Of a DNA stretch of 40,411 nt, positions 31,896-40,274 are shown piece by piece. The stretch lies in NCBI GenBank assembly GCA_046262415.1, contig JBHEMU010000118.1, positions 1 through 40,411 on the forward strand, written 5' to 3'. Under the pieces are notes generated by a model. It searched no databases and had not been told where the DNA came from. It saw only the letters and a program-made list of their open reading frames with translations. This stretch comes from JACDAS01 sp046262415 (GTDB lineage Bacteria > Actinomycetota > Thermoleophilia > Gaiellales > Gaiellaceae). Each line of letters begins with the position of its first letter. Positions within the stretch are counted from its first letter, which is position 1. The translations under genes and the position numbers were made by a program.

Positions 31896-32305
31896 ATCCC
31901 CGCGAGCCGTTCGGCCTCGTCGAGCCAGGCACCGACGGCGCTCAGAGCCTCGGTGGAGGCAGGGACCCCGCTCGGGAAGACCCCCCGTAGCAGGGCATTG
32001 CGATCGACGCCCGCGGCGGGCGGCGTTCCGCTGGTACGAGTGGTTGCACGCGTGGTTGCCGCGCTGCGCGTACTCGAGGTCCGACGCCGGCGGCCCGCCC
32101 TCTTGGCGCTGCTCTTCCTGCCGGCGACGCCGTGCGAGCGGCGATGGGCTCCGAGCGCTGCCGCGCGCGCGAACGTCCGGCCGCACTCGGGGCACGTGAA
32201 CTGTCCACTCTGTGATCCAGACTCGCCCGTCGCGGCGCCCGTGGAGGCTTGCCGCGACGTTGCACGGCGGCGAGCCCTGGTTGTCGTATCAGTTGCTTCT
32301 GCCAT
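31889..32305 (-). CDS. Small C2H2 zinc-finger protein
   Basis: A 138-residue protein from ATG 32305 with a good ribosome binding site (AAGGAG, 8 bases upstream). Residues 36-58 read FTCPECGRTFARAAALGAHR then RSH: C38-x2-C41-x3-F45-x5-L51-x2-H54-x3-H58, a textbook TFIIIA-type C2H2 finger with both hydrophobic core residues. The finger is flanked by basic, Ser/Thr/Ala-rich low-complexity stretches (AKRAGRRRRTSSTRS), and a short acidic helix follows at the C-terminus (EALSAVGAWLDEAERLAGMR). Classical C2H2 fingers are rare in bacteria (Ros/MucR use a larger variant) but single-finger proteins of this kind occur in actinobacteria. It probably binds DNA or RNA; the target is unknown. Confidence 0.78.
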   Translation of the reverse strand: MAEATDTTTRARRRATSRQASTGAATGESGSQSGQFTCPECGRTFARAAALGAHRRSHGVAGRKSSAKRAGRRRRTSSTRSAATTRATTRTSGTPPAAGVDRNALLRGVFPSGVPASTEALSAVGAWLDEAERLAGMR

Positions 32306-32523
32306 GGTGAGCACTCCTTGCTCGGTTGTAACCCCGCAGCAAGTCAATCAGTTTCTACTCGAGGGAGTGCGGCCGAACAGGCGGCCATCCGGTCGCGACG
32401 GGGCCGAATCCACACTTCCAACTGCAATTGGCAGGGTGATTGGGACGTGACGGACTCGCCGTCCGCCGGCCTGCGCGGCGTCTATCCTTCTCGGCGAATC
32501 CGCTCACCTGGAGTCGACCGACC

Positions 32524-33093
32524 TTGCCGACAGCTCGCGCCGAACGCATCGCCCTGAGCCTGAGCCTCGCAGCGATCGCGCTGCTGGCGGGCCTGATGTT
32601 CGTGGCCGCGAAGCGGTACCGCGAGGAGGCCGAGGCCGCTTCGGCGACCGCTCCGCGGCTGGTGATCCGCCACCAGCAGCTGGCGCACGGAAACCGGATC
32701 CGCAGGGACGGCGGGCAGCTCGTGCGACGGCACGAGTCTCCGCCGCCACCGGCCCCCGCGCCCCCCGCCGTGCCGGCCGAGTCTCCCGCGGCCCGCCGGA
32801 CGCCGGCCAGGCCTGCCGCGCCGGTCGCCCCGGTATCGCCCCCGGCCGTCAGGCTGACCGCCGCCCGGGGGGACTGCTGGGCCGAGGTCCGGGTGGTCTC
32901 GGAGTCGGGCTCGGTGCTCTACTCCGGGATTCTCGCCCGGGGCCAAGCCCGCACCTTCCGCGGCAAGCGCCTCTGGATCCGCCTCGGCGCTCCCGAGAAC
33001 GTCGACGCCACGATCGACCGGAAGCCCGCGAGCATTCCGGGCGGCACGCTCAACGTGATCGTGACGCGCCGCGGCTTCCGCGCCGCCGCCTGA
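32524..33093 (+). CDS. Membrane-anchored DUF4115 (RodZ C-terminal-like) protein
   Basis: A 189-residue protein, start TTG 32524. One transmembrane helix (about residues 9-27, IALSLSLAAIALLAGLMFVA) is followed by KRYREE, a linker rich in Pro and Ala (about 75-115) and a C-terminal beta domain: LTAARGDCWAEVRVVSESGS, VLYSGILARGQARTF, LWIRLGAPENVDATIDRK. This last domain matches the DUF4115 tail that in RodZ sits outside the cell and supports rod shape, but the cytoplasmic helix-turn-helix of RodZ is missing, so this is not RodZ itself. It probably works at the cell envelope. TATCCT at 32483-32488 may be its -10 box. It is divergent from the zinc-finger gene. Confidence 0.72.
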   Translation: MPTARAERIALSLSLAAIALLAGLMFVAAKRYREEAEAASATAPRLVIRHQQLAHGNRIRRDGGQLVRRHESPPPPAPAPPAVPAESPAARRTPARPAAPVAPVSPPAVRLTAARGDCWAEVRVVSESGSVLYSGILARGQARTFRGKRLWIRLGAPENVDATIDRKPASIPGGTLNVIVTRRGFRAAA

Positions 33094-33210
33094 GGCTGCG
33101 AACGGTTCGGGGCCGCGTGGCCCCCGGCGCTTGGCCCTGCGTCCGTTCGCGCCCGGCGTTATCGTCGCCCTTCAGCGCAGCAGCCCGACCATCACCGGAG
33201 AGGAGGCCCG

Positions 33211-34859
33211 ATGAGCCGGCCGAGAAGGAGAGCCGCCGCGAACGCGCCGCTCAAGGTGAAGGTCGTGCCGGCCGGAGCCGGAGCGCAAGCGCTCGCCCAG
33301 GTCTCGGAGAGCGTTATGAGCCAGCCCGCGGTCCGCAGGAGCCTGGGGAAGGGGCGTCACCGTCTGCTGTCGCTCGAGCCCGTCGAGCGCGACGAGGGCA
33401 AGAGCCGCCGCGTCGCGGCGGCGGAGCCGCTCGCGCACCGGGCGACCATCTTCGACTACTCGAAGAACACGACGCTCGTCGTCGAGACCTCGGCCGAGGG
33501 CACGAAGCTCGACGAGATCGTCGAATCCGGCGAGCAGCCGCCGCCGACGCGGGCGGAGTTCGACGAGGCGGTGAAGCTGCTCTCGAGGCACGCCGAGCTC
33601 GGCCCGGCCCTGCGGGCGCAGCAGCTGCGGCCCTACCCCGCGATGCCGCCGCTCGTCGAGGCCGGGGACGACGCGGCGCGGCCCGAGCGCATCCTCGCGA
33701 TCGGCCTGCTGCCCTCGAACAAGAAGGTGAAGCACGAGATCGTCGGCGTCAACCTCGTCCGCCGGAAGGTCGTCCGGTTCGCGAGCCGTGCGCCCGCCTC
33801 CGCGGAGGCCCACAATCCGATCTGCGGCAGCCCGTACACGCAGCAGAACACGACCGGCAGGTCCTTCGTCCCGGGGCAGGCCTGGGTGACCGTGAGTCAG
33901 GGCGGCACCGTCCTCTGGAAGTTCCTCGCCGTCCGGCCGGCGGCGACGCAGGGCCCCGGGCGCTCCACCAACGGCTCGGGCATCGAGCTCAAGTTCGTCA
34001 ACTACCGGGGCAAGCGGGTGCTCCACACCGCCCACGTGCCGATCCTCAACGTCAAGTACGCGCCGGGCGGGTGCGGCCCCTACCGCGACTGGCAGAACGA
34101 GGAGGGGAAGATCCAGGCCCTCGGAGCCGACGTCGCGCCCGGCTTCCGGCTCTGCCCCCAGCCGGCGAAGACGATCCTGGACACGGGGTCGGACGCCGGC
34201 AACTTCCTCGGCGTCGGGATCTACGTCAAGGGGCAGGAGGTCGTGCTGATCAGCGAGCTCGAGGCCGGGTGGTATCGCTACGTGAGCGAGTGGCGGCTGC
34301 ACGCCGATGGAACGATCAAGCCACGCTTCGGCTTCACCGGCGTCCAGAACTCCTGCGTCTGCACTGTCCATCACCACCATGCCTACTGGCGCTTCGACTT
34401 CGACCTGCGGACGTCGGCCAACAACCGCGTGAAGGAGTTCAACGACCCGCCGCTGCCCGGCCAGGGCGGAGCGAAGTGGCACACGCACGCGTTCGAGGTC
34501 CAGCGGCGCGCGCGCCGGGGCGCAAGCGGAGGTGGCGCGTGGAGAACGCCGTCACCGGGGAGGCCTACGACGTGATTCCGGGACCCGACGACGGCGTCGC
34601 GACGGCGTCGCCGGACTGGCCGTTCCCGCGCGGCGACGTGTGGCTCCTCCGCTCGAAGGCCGGCGAGGTCGACGACGGCGTCGTCGCGACCGGCCCGCCG
34701 TTCGCGGCGAACCTGGGGGCGTGGGTGAACGGAGAGCCGATCAACAAGCAGGACATCGTCATGTGGTACGCGGCGCATTTCACGCACGACGTCAACGACC
34801 CGGCCGGCCACCACCACGGCCACGTCGTCGGTCCGACCCTGAAGCCGGTGCGCTGGTAA
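33211..34859 (+). pseudogene. Copper-amine-oxidase-like gene broken by a frameshift
   Basis: From ATG 33211 (strong GAGAGGAGG upstream) the first frame codes RTPSPGRPTT-ending 454 residues, stopping at 34575. The second part continues in another frame (RWRVENAVTGEAYDVIPG to the end GHVVGPTLKPVRW at 34859). Motifs resemble the catalytic domain of copper amine oxidases: VPILNVKYAPGGCGPYRDWQ, SELEAGWYRYVSEWRLHADG, RFGFTGVQNSCVC, the His run VHHHHAYWRFDFDL (387-390) and MWYAAHFTHDV with a third His. At the position where amine oxidases have the TPQ tyrosine in N-Y-D/E-Y, this gene has W-Y355-R-Y. The frame changes within about 34500-34525; a lost base or one extra GC unit explains it. The family call is from motif memory and is moderate. 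Confidence 0.55.
34506..34515. repeat. (GC)5 tract at the frameshift point
   Basis: Five GC units in a row, followed by CGGGGC, lie exactly where the amine-oxidase-like frame is lost. Removing one unit (2 bp) or adding one base restores the long frame, which is the pattern expected of slipped-strand errors, in the cell or in sequencing. Confidence 0.5.
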
Positions 34860-34874
34860 AGCGGTGGGCCAGGC

Positions 34875-35738
34875 TCAGCGGTAGGCGCCGATCAGCACCC
34901 CGCCCGCCACGACCAGCGCCGCGCCCGCGAAGAGCCGCTTCCCCACGAGCTCGCTGCGGCCGAGCAGCAGGACGGACAGCGCTACGCCCCAGAGCGACTC
35001 GGTCGCCACGAGCGGAGAGACGACCGTGACCCGGCCGCGGTAGTAGGCCTCGAAGAGCAGGACGTACGAGAGTCCGAAGCAGAGGCCTGCCGGGACGAAC
35101 GCGAGGACGTCCGGACCGCGGGCGCGCTGCCCGGACCGGGCCCACCAGAGGGCCGCGATGGCGCCGCCGGAGAGCAGGGTGGCGGTGGCCGCGAGCTCCG
35201 GGCGCGCCGCTCCGGAGACCTCGGAGAGGGCGCGGACGACGTTGTCGCGTGACGCGAAGAGGATCGTGGCGAGGAAGGCGTAGACGAGCCCGACTCGCCG
35301 CACGTGACCGGGCCGGCCGGCCTCGCCGACGAGGAGCACCCCTCCCGCGACCACCAGCACCGCCCCGACGAGGAGCGGCGTTCGCGCCGGCTCGTGGAGC
35401 GCGACGAGGGCGATCGCGACCGAGACGAGCGGCGCCGTCCCGACGGCCACGGACGTGCGCGAAGGCCCGGCCTCGCGCACGGCCAGCGTGAAGAGGATCT
35501 GAGACCCCCCGGGGGCGAGGATGCCCGCGACGAGGAAGGGCCAGGCCCCGGTCAGGTCGAGCTCGCCGCGGCTCCCGGCCGTGATCGCCGTCGCGGCGAT
35601 CGCCACCGCCAGAGCGGGCACGATCGTCGCCACGGTCGCGAGACTCGCGTCAGGCGTTCGGCGCAGCGCGAGGCGCAGAGCCACCGTCATCGCGCCGAAC
35701 AGGGCGGCCGAGCAGCAGGCGAGGAGGACGGCGAGCAA
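34875..35738 (-). CDS. EamA/DMT-family transporter
   Basis: A 287-residue membrane protein with a TTG start and ten hydrophobic helices in two repeats of five, the standard EamA (DMT) plan. The first repeat opens LLACCSAALFGAMTVALRLA and ends VGAVLVVAGGVLLVGEA; the second opens RVGLVYAFLATILFASRDNV and ends FAGAALVVAGGVLIGAYR. The signature GTAPLVSVAIALVALHEP sits at the end of repeat 1. Members move amino acids, nucleotide sugars or metabolites; this substrate is unknown. It follows the hydrolase gene by 16 bp on the same strand, so it may be the last gene of the MFS-MarR-hydrolase transcript. Confidence 0.87.
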   Translation of the reverse strand: MLAVLLACCSAALFGAMTVALRLALRRTPDASLATVATIVPALAVAIAATAITAGSRGELDLTGAWPFLVAGILAPGGSQILFTLAVREAGPSRTSVAVGTAPLVSVAIALVALHEPARTPLLVGAVLVVAGGVLLVGEAGRPGHVRRVGLVYAFLATILFASRDNVVRALSEVSGAARPELAATATLLSGGAIAALWWARSGQRARGPDVLAFVPAGLCFGLSYVLLFEAYYRGRVTVVSPLVATESLWGVALSVLLLGRSELVGKRLFAGAALVVAGGVLIGAYR

Positions 35739-35754
35739 GGGCTGACCGCGCAGA

Positions 35755-36558
35755 TCAGGGAATGAGGCCGAGCCAGGCCGCTGCCTCGGGCACCTTGCGC
35801 TCGCGCATCTGGCTCATGTGCGCCCAGTGGCCGGTGACGGCGTCGAGCCTGCCGCGCCTGCGCAGCCGCTTCACCTCTTTGACGAAGTGCGCGGACTGAT
35901 GCAGCTGGTCCTCCACGATCAGGTCGGCGAGGCTCCACCACAACTGCAGCGGCACGGCCGAGTCGGCGATCTGCCTGAGCCAGTGCGTCGGGCTGCGCAG
36001 GACGTAGCCGGCCGTGTTCGTGCTCGGCGTCCCGCCGACCTCGAAGCGTGCCACCGCCTGCAGGCCACGCGTGCGGAAGCTGAGCGCGAAGTCGTAGTAG
36101 CGCCGGTAGAAGTTCGTCACCCCGTCGATCGACACCGCGCCCGCCAGCAGCTTCGGGTGCTGGCCGAGCAGCAGCAGCGTCTCCTGCCCGCCCATGCTGC
36201 CCCCGGCGGCGTAGATCTTGCCGAAGTCGACCCGCAGCCAGGGCAGCGCACCCTCGGCGATCGACGGCATGCGCGCGAGATCGTCGATCTGTCTCGGGTA
36301 GCCCCAGGAGTGGTACGGCATGCGCCGGCCCATGCCGTCCGGGGAGATCAGGGCGAACTTGCCCCGGCCCGGAAGCCGGTCCCAGAGCGTCGCGTTGAAG
36401 CGCCCGCCGCTGCTTCGCCCGTGCGGCGAGATCACGAGCGGGAGCGGCGGCGTCGGCCGCCCCGGGCCGTACTCGGCGGGCAGGACGATCGTCGCCGCCC
36501 GTGGCATGCGGTTGTGCGCCAGGTAGCGGATCGGCCACTCCCGGATCGCGTCGCTCAT
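35755..36558 (-). CDS. Alpha/beta-hydrolase (S9-peptidase-like esterase)
   Basis: A 267-residue protein from ATG 36558, overlapping the MarR stop (ATGA). ATIVLPAEYGPGRPTPPLPL leads into the oxyanion strand LVISPHGRSSGG; the nucleophile elbow is YAAGGSMGGQETLL with Ser121; a later SLADLIVEDQ offers the acid and GHWAHMSQMRE the His. The layout resembles PHB-depolymerase/prolyl-oligopeptidase-type hydrolases. There is no signal peptide, so it is cytoplasmic. Since it is translated from the same message as MarR and an MFS exporter, it may detoxify the compound the system senses (inference). Confidence 0.8.
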   Translation of the reverse strand: MSDAIREWPIRYLAHNRMPRAATIVLPAEYGPGRPTPPLPLVISPHGRSSGGRFNATLWDRLPGRGKFALISPDGMGRRMPYHSWGYPRQIDDLARMPSIAEGALPWLRVDFGKIYAAGGSMGGQETLLLLGQHPKLLAGAVSIDGVTNFYRRYYDFALSFRTRGLQAVARFEVGGTPSTNTAGYVLRSPTHWLRQIADSAVPLQLWWSLADLIVEDQLHQSAHFVKEVKRLRRRGRLDAVTGHWAHMSQMRERKVPEAAAWLGLIP

Positions 36559-37100
36559 CGTCCGCCCGCCCGCCCGTCGACCTCCATCTCGCCGGGCATT
36601 GTCCCACTGGGCGGGTCGGCGGCGATCCTCGCGGGGAGGGCTCCCGTTGCAGCGCCGCCCGGATCCGGCTGCTCGAGGACGTCGTTGAGGCGGGCGAGGA
36701 GAGCGAGGAGCCGGTCCTGGTCCCCGGCGTTCATCGTCTCCAGCCCGCGCTCGAGGGTGTCGAGGAGGCGGCGGCGGCGCTCGGCCAGCAGCCGCCTGGC
36801 AGGAGGGGTCGCGGAGACGAGCACTCCCCGGCCGTCGGAGGGGTCGGGCTCGCGCGTGGCGAGACCGAGGCGCTGGAGCGTGTCGACGGTTCGGCTGGCG
36901 GTGGCGTTCGTCGTAGCCATCCGCTCGGCCAGCGTCCCGAGCCGAAGCGGCGGCCGTGAGGCGAGGATCGCGACCGCCAGGCGCTGGGTCGCCGTCAGCG
37001 CGGGCTGGTCGGCGCCGTCCGCCTGGCCACGCTGCCGAAGCAGAACCACGTAGAGCCGCTCGATCTGCTCCGCGAGCGGTTGGGCCCGGACGCCGCTCAA
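36555..37100 (-). CDS. MarR-family transcriptional regulator
   Basis: A 181-residue protein; I take TTG 37100, which overlaps the exporter's stop (TTGA), as the start. The winged helix-turn-helix is clear: ALTATQRLAVAILASRPPLR, LGTLAERMATTNATASRTVD, TLQRLGLATREPDPSDGRGV (the 'R-x-x-D-x-x-D-x-R/G' wing). The C-terminal helix carries the dimer contacts, with about 35 extra residues (PGGAATGALPARIAADPPSG) at the end. MarR proteins usually repress an exporter beside them and release DNA on binding phenolic ligands. The palindrome at 38555-38574 in front of the exporter is the likely operator. Confidence 0.85.
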   Translation of the reverse strand: MSGVRAQPLAEQIERLYVVLLRQRGQADGADQPALTATQRLAVAILASRPPLRLGTLAERMATTNATASRTVDTLQRLGLATREPDPSDGRGVLVSATPPARRLLAERRRRLLDTLERGLETMNAGDQDRLLALLARLNDVLEQPDPGGAATGALPARIAADPPSGTMPGEMEVDGRAGGR

Positions 37101-38539
37101 TCCGCCCCCTCGACCACGTGGACGAGGCGGACGCCGCGACCCCGCATCGCGACGAGGACGAACGCGGCGGACAGCAGTGCGGCGCCCGCACTCAGCCAGA
37201 ACACCGTGACGAAGGCCGACTCGGCCGGAACCCGCGTCCCCGAGATCCGGTCCGCGGTCAGGATCGCGGCGCCGACCTGCCCGCCGACGACGCCTCCGAC
37301 CGTGCGCATGACCGTGTTCATGCCGGTCGCGATCCCGGTCTCGACGGGACGGACGGCGTCCACGATCATCGTCGCCATCGCCGCGAAGGTGAACGGGAAG
37401 CCGCCGCCGAGGATCAGCATCCCGACGACCACGTGCCACGGGCGGTCGTGCCAGATCGCGAGCATCCCCGCTCCGAGCGCGCCGAGGGCCATGCCGAGCG
37501 CGAGCGGGGACTTCGGGCCCGAGCGCCGGCTCATCAGCCCCGCCGCCGGCCCCGTGACGAAGCCGGCGAGCGCCCCGGGCACGAGGTAGAGCCCCGCCTG
37601 CGTCGCGCTCGCGCCGAAGCCGTAGTCAACGAGGCGTGCGACCCCGTCCGGCAGTCCGCGCGGAGCCTCGACGAAGCTGGGGATCAGCACCCACGAGCCG
37701 AAGATCGCGAAGCCGGCGATCAGCGCCGTCAGGTTCGCAACCAGCACCGGCCGCAGCGTGAACATGCGCATGTCGACCATCGGCGCGTCGACCCTCAGTT
37801 CGACGCGCACCCACGCCGCGAGCAGCACGAGCGCGCCCAGGAAGAGCGCGCCGATCGGAGGCGAGGCCCAGCCCCAGCTCTCGCCCTCGGTGAGCGCGAG
37901 CAGGAGGCAGACGAGCCCTCCCGAGAGCAGCATGGCGCCGCGCCAGTCCGGCCTGGAGGGGGTCTTCACCGGCGACTCGGGCACGAGGCGGTGCACCAGC
38001 AGCGCCGCGACGGCGACGGCGGCCGCGCCGATCACGAAGATGAATCGCCACGAGAGGTGGTCGACGACGATTCCCGAGAGTGCGAGCCCGGCTCCGCCGC
38101 CGACGGCGAAGACGGAGGAGACGGTACCGACGGCCATCGCGACCTTCTCCTCGGGAAACTCGTCCTTGATGATCGAGAACGAGAGGGGGAAGACCGCGCC
38201 GCCCGCTCCCTGGACCGCCCGGCACCCGATCAGGACCCAGATGTTGGTCGCGAGGGCGGCCCCGACGCAGCCGGCGAAGAAGATCCCGAGGCTGATCACG
38301 AGCAGCCGCTTCTTGCCGTACTGGTCGCCGAGCTTGCCGAGGTTGGGCGTGGCCACGGACGCGGTCAGGAGGAACGCGGTCAGCAGCCACGTCACCCACG
38401 CCGTCGTCGTGTGGAGCTCCCGCTGCAGCGACGGCAGCGCCGGCACGACCATCGTCTGCTGGAGCGAGAAGGCGATTCCGGCGATCGTCAGGGCCGCCAG
38501 GGTGACGTTGTGGCGTCGGCGCGGCAAGGCGTCGGGCAC
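37097..38539 (-). CDS. DHA2-family MFS drug exporter (EmrB/QacA-like)
   Basis: A 480-residue protein from GTG 38539 with about 14 transmembrane segments. Motif A is GKLGDQYGKKRLLVISLG; motif B/C region VLIGCRAVQGAGGAVFPLSF; typical DHA2 opening IAGIAFSLQQTMVVPALPSL and TTAWVTWLLTAFLLTASVAT. A second half starts around LVANLTALIAGFAIFGSWVL. It is a proton-driven exporter of hydrophobic drugs or metabolites. It is the first gene in a minus-strand operon with MarR and the hydrolase. The upstream region carries a palindromic operator candidate. Confidence 0.88.
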   Translation of the reverse strand: MPDALPRRRHNVTLAALTIAGIAFSLQQTMVVPALPSLQRELHTTTAWVTWLLTAFLLTASVATPNLGKLGDQYGKKRLLVISLGIFFAGCVGAALATNIWVLIGCRAVQGAGGAVFPLSFSIIKDEFPEEKVAMAVGTVSSVFAVGGGAGLALSGIVVDHLSWRFIFVIGAAAVAVAALLVHRLVPESPVKTPSRPDWRGAMLLSGGLVCLLLALTEGESWGWASPPIGALFLGALVLLAAWVRVELRVDAPMVDMRMFTLRPVLVANLTALIAGFAIFGSWVLIPSFVEAPRGLPDGVARLVDYGFGASATQAGLYLVPGALAGFVTGPAAGLMSRRSGPKSPLALGMALGALGAGMLAIWHDRPWHVVVGMLILGGGFPFTFAAMATMIVDAVRPVETGIATGMNTVMRTVGGVVGGQVGAAILTADRISGTRVPAESAFVTVFWLSAGAALLSAAFVLVAMRGRGVRLVHVVEGAD

Positions 38540-38554
38540 CGGCTCACGCTAGCA

Positions 38555-38574
38555 CTTACGTTACGTAACGAAAG
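38555..38574. promoter_or_regulatory. Palindromic operator candidate for the MarR protein
   Basis: CTTACGTTACGTAACGAAAG contains a perfect 12-bp palindrome, CGTTACGTAACG (38559-38570), extended by further matching arms to 20 bp with one mismatch pair. It lies 16-35 bp upstream of the exporter start, in AT-rich sequence unlike its surroundings. Size, symmetry and place fit a MarR dimer site controlling the operon. Confidence 0.6.
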
Positions 38575-38780
38575 ATGAGCGGCTTGTGGCCGCATTCGGT
38601 GCCAGCTACCGCGGAGCAGACGGGGCGCCGGAGGGGCTCGTCGGCCTCCTCGGCCGCGACCCTGCTGCGTCTGGCGACGATCCACCGCGAGCGGACGAGC
38701 GCTCTTCGTCGACGAGACGGAGACGATCCTGGCCGCCGGATAGTCGCAACCGCCTGCGCGGCCGGCCCGGCCACTGCAGA

Positions 38781-40076
38781 ATGGCGCCGGTGTCGAGGGC
38801 CCTGCTGGCCGTGGCCGCGATCGCCGTGGTACTTCTCGGCGGTGCAGCCCGCGGCGCCGGCGAGCCCGCCGGGCGCCTGACGCTCCGGGTCTGGCTCGAG
38901 GTGGGGTACGGGACCGGAGCGATCTCCAGTCCCAGCACGCTCTGCGAGGTCGCCCCGACTGGCGCCGGGCCCGTCCGCCGCATCTCCGACGAGGTGGGCT
39001 TCCTCGGCGACGCTGCGTGGGACCGGGTCGGCTCGTCGCTGGCCTTCGTCCGCTACGACGGCGCGCGCAGCCGCCACCTCCTCCAGGTCGCGGGCCTCGG
39101 GGGCTGGCGGCCGCGGACGGTCGCTCGCTCGACCGGGCAGCTCCGATCGCCCGCCTGGTCGCCCGAGGGCCGGAGCCTCGCGTTCGTCAGCCTCGCGAGC
39201 GGGCGCAGCGGCCTGTACGTGACCGGCGCGGACGGCTCCGGCCTCCGCATCCTCGTGCGCGGGGCCGTCGAGAGCCCGACCTGGTCCCCGGACGGGGCCG
39301 AGATCGCCTTCGGCCGCGGTGGCGCGATCTGGGCGGCGCGGGTGGGCGGCGGCGGCGGCGAGCGGCGGGTCACCGCCGACGGCGCCCTCCCCGCCTGGTC
39401 GCCGGACGGCGACCGCATCGCCTTCGTCGGCGGAGGGGTCGACCCCGGCGACCAGGAGCTCTACGTCGTGCGGCCGGACGGAGAGGGACGCGCGCAGGTC
39501 TCGAGCCTGGCGCCGCCGGCGGCGATCGGCCCGCGCCTCGTCTCCGCCGGCCGTCCGGCCTGGTCTCCCGACGGGGCGTTCCTCGCCGTCGTGCGGACGG
39601 TCACGGTTCCGCAGCCCAAGGGTTCGAACGTCACGCGCACGCTGGTGCTGGAGGAGGTCGACGGACCGGGTCAGCGCACGTCAGGCGCGATCGGCGCGCT
39701 CGCCGAGCCCGCCTGGCGGGCCGGCCCGTCGATCACCGCGGCCGAGGGCGCCGCCCGCCCGTGCACGATCCAGCCGGACCAGGGGGCGGAGAGGATCATC
39801 GGAACCGGCTACGACGACCTGATCCTCGGTTTCGCCGGGGACGATGCGATCCTCGGGCTGCGGGGTTCGGACTGGATCCACGCCGGGCACGGCGCCGACA
39901 GGGTCACGGGCGGCCCCGGCCGGGACGAGATCTGGACGGGCCGCGGGCGCGACACGGTCCTCGCGCGGGACGGCGCGAGGGACGTCGTCCACTGCGGCGA
40001 GGCCGCAAGCGACGCCGGGGCCGCCGACCGCTTCGACCAGCTGCTCGGATCCTGCCGCAGGGTCGTGCGCCGCTAA
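38781..40076 (+). CDS. Secreted PD40 beta-propeller protein with RTX-like tail
   Basis: A 431-residue protein from ATG 38781. The signal peptide is MAPVSRALLAVAAIAVVLLG then GAARGA. Residues about 55-330 hold PD40/TolB-like repeats (AWSPEGRSLAFVS, TWSPDGAEIAFG, AWSPDGDRIAFVG, AWSPDGAFLAVV). The C-terminal 100 residues are RTX-like: GTGYDDLILGFAGDDAILGL then RGSDWIHAGHGADRVTGGPG and RDEIWTGRGRDTV, i.e. four or so degenerate G-G-x-G-x-D-x-x nonapeptides, which bind Ca2+ and fold after export. Two Cys (in RPCTIQ and VVHCGEA) may staple this end. The mix of propeller and RTX tail is common in Thermoleophilia secreted proteins. Its partner is unknown. Confidence 0.85.
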   Translation: MAPVSRALLAVAAIAVVLLGGAARGAGEPAGRLTLRVWLEVGYGTGAISSPSTLCEVAPTGAGPVRRISDEVGFLGDAAWDRVGSSLAFVRYDGARSRHLLQVAGLGGWRPRTVARSTGQLRSPAWSPEGRSLAFVSLASGRSGLYVTGADGSGLRILVRGAVESPTWSPDGAEIAFGRGGAIWAARVGGGGGERRVTADGALPAWSPDGDRIAFVGGGVDPGDQELYVVRPDGEGRAQVSSLAPPAAIGPRLVSAGRPAWSPDGAFLAVVRTVTVPQPKGSNVTRTLVLEEVDGPGQRTSGAIGALAEPAWRAGPSITAAEGAARPCTIQPDQGAERIIGTGYDDLILGFAGDDAILGLRGSDWIHAGHGADRVTGGPGRDEIWTGRGRDTVLARDGARDVVHCGEAASDAGAADRFDQLLGSCRRVVRR

Positions 40077-40156
40077 CGGGCTGCCCGGCCCGGCCCGCCA
40101 GGACGCCGGCGCCCGGCAGCCCCCGTCACGGAGTCGTCCGCTCCCGCGTCGAGTCC

Positions 40157-40238
40157 GGCCACCCTGTTCCTCGAGCTGGAGTGCCCGCCGGAGCGAATCG
40201 CGTACCGCCGGCTCGTCGTCGACGACCAGGATCCTCAT
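40157..40238 (-). pseudogene. Response-regulator N-terminal fragment
   Basis: From ATG 40238 on the minus strand the frame reads MRILVVDDEPAVRDSLRRAL then QLEE: the start of an OmpR-type receiver domain with its DD acidic pair. After about 26 residues the similarity ends and unrelated sequence (QGGRTRRGSGR) follows, without the phospho-acceptor Asp or output domain. The gene has been truncated; the IS5-family element now lies just upstream of this start, and the PD40-RTX gene lies downstream. Confidence 0.65.
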
Positions 40239-40274
40239 GCGCCCATCGTGCCGGTCTACCTGAGAGACGGCTAA

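Noticed and set aside
38586..38780. Upstream extension of the PD40-RTX reading frame
   Set aside because: The added 65 residues are Arg-rich and would bury the signal peptide that starts at ATG 38781.
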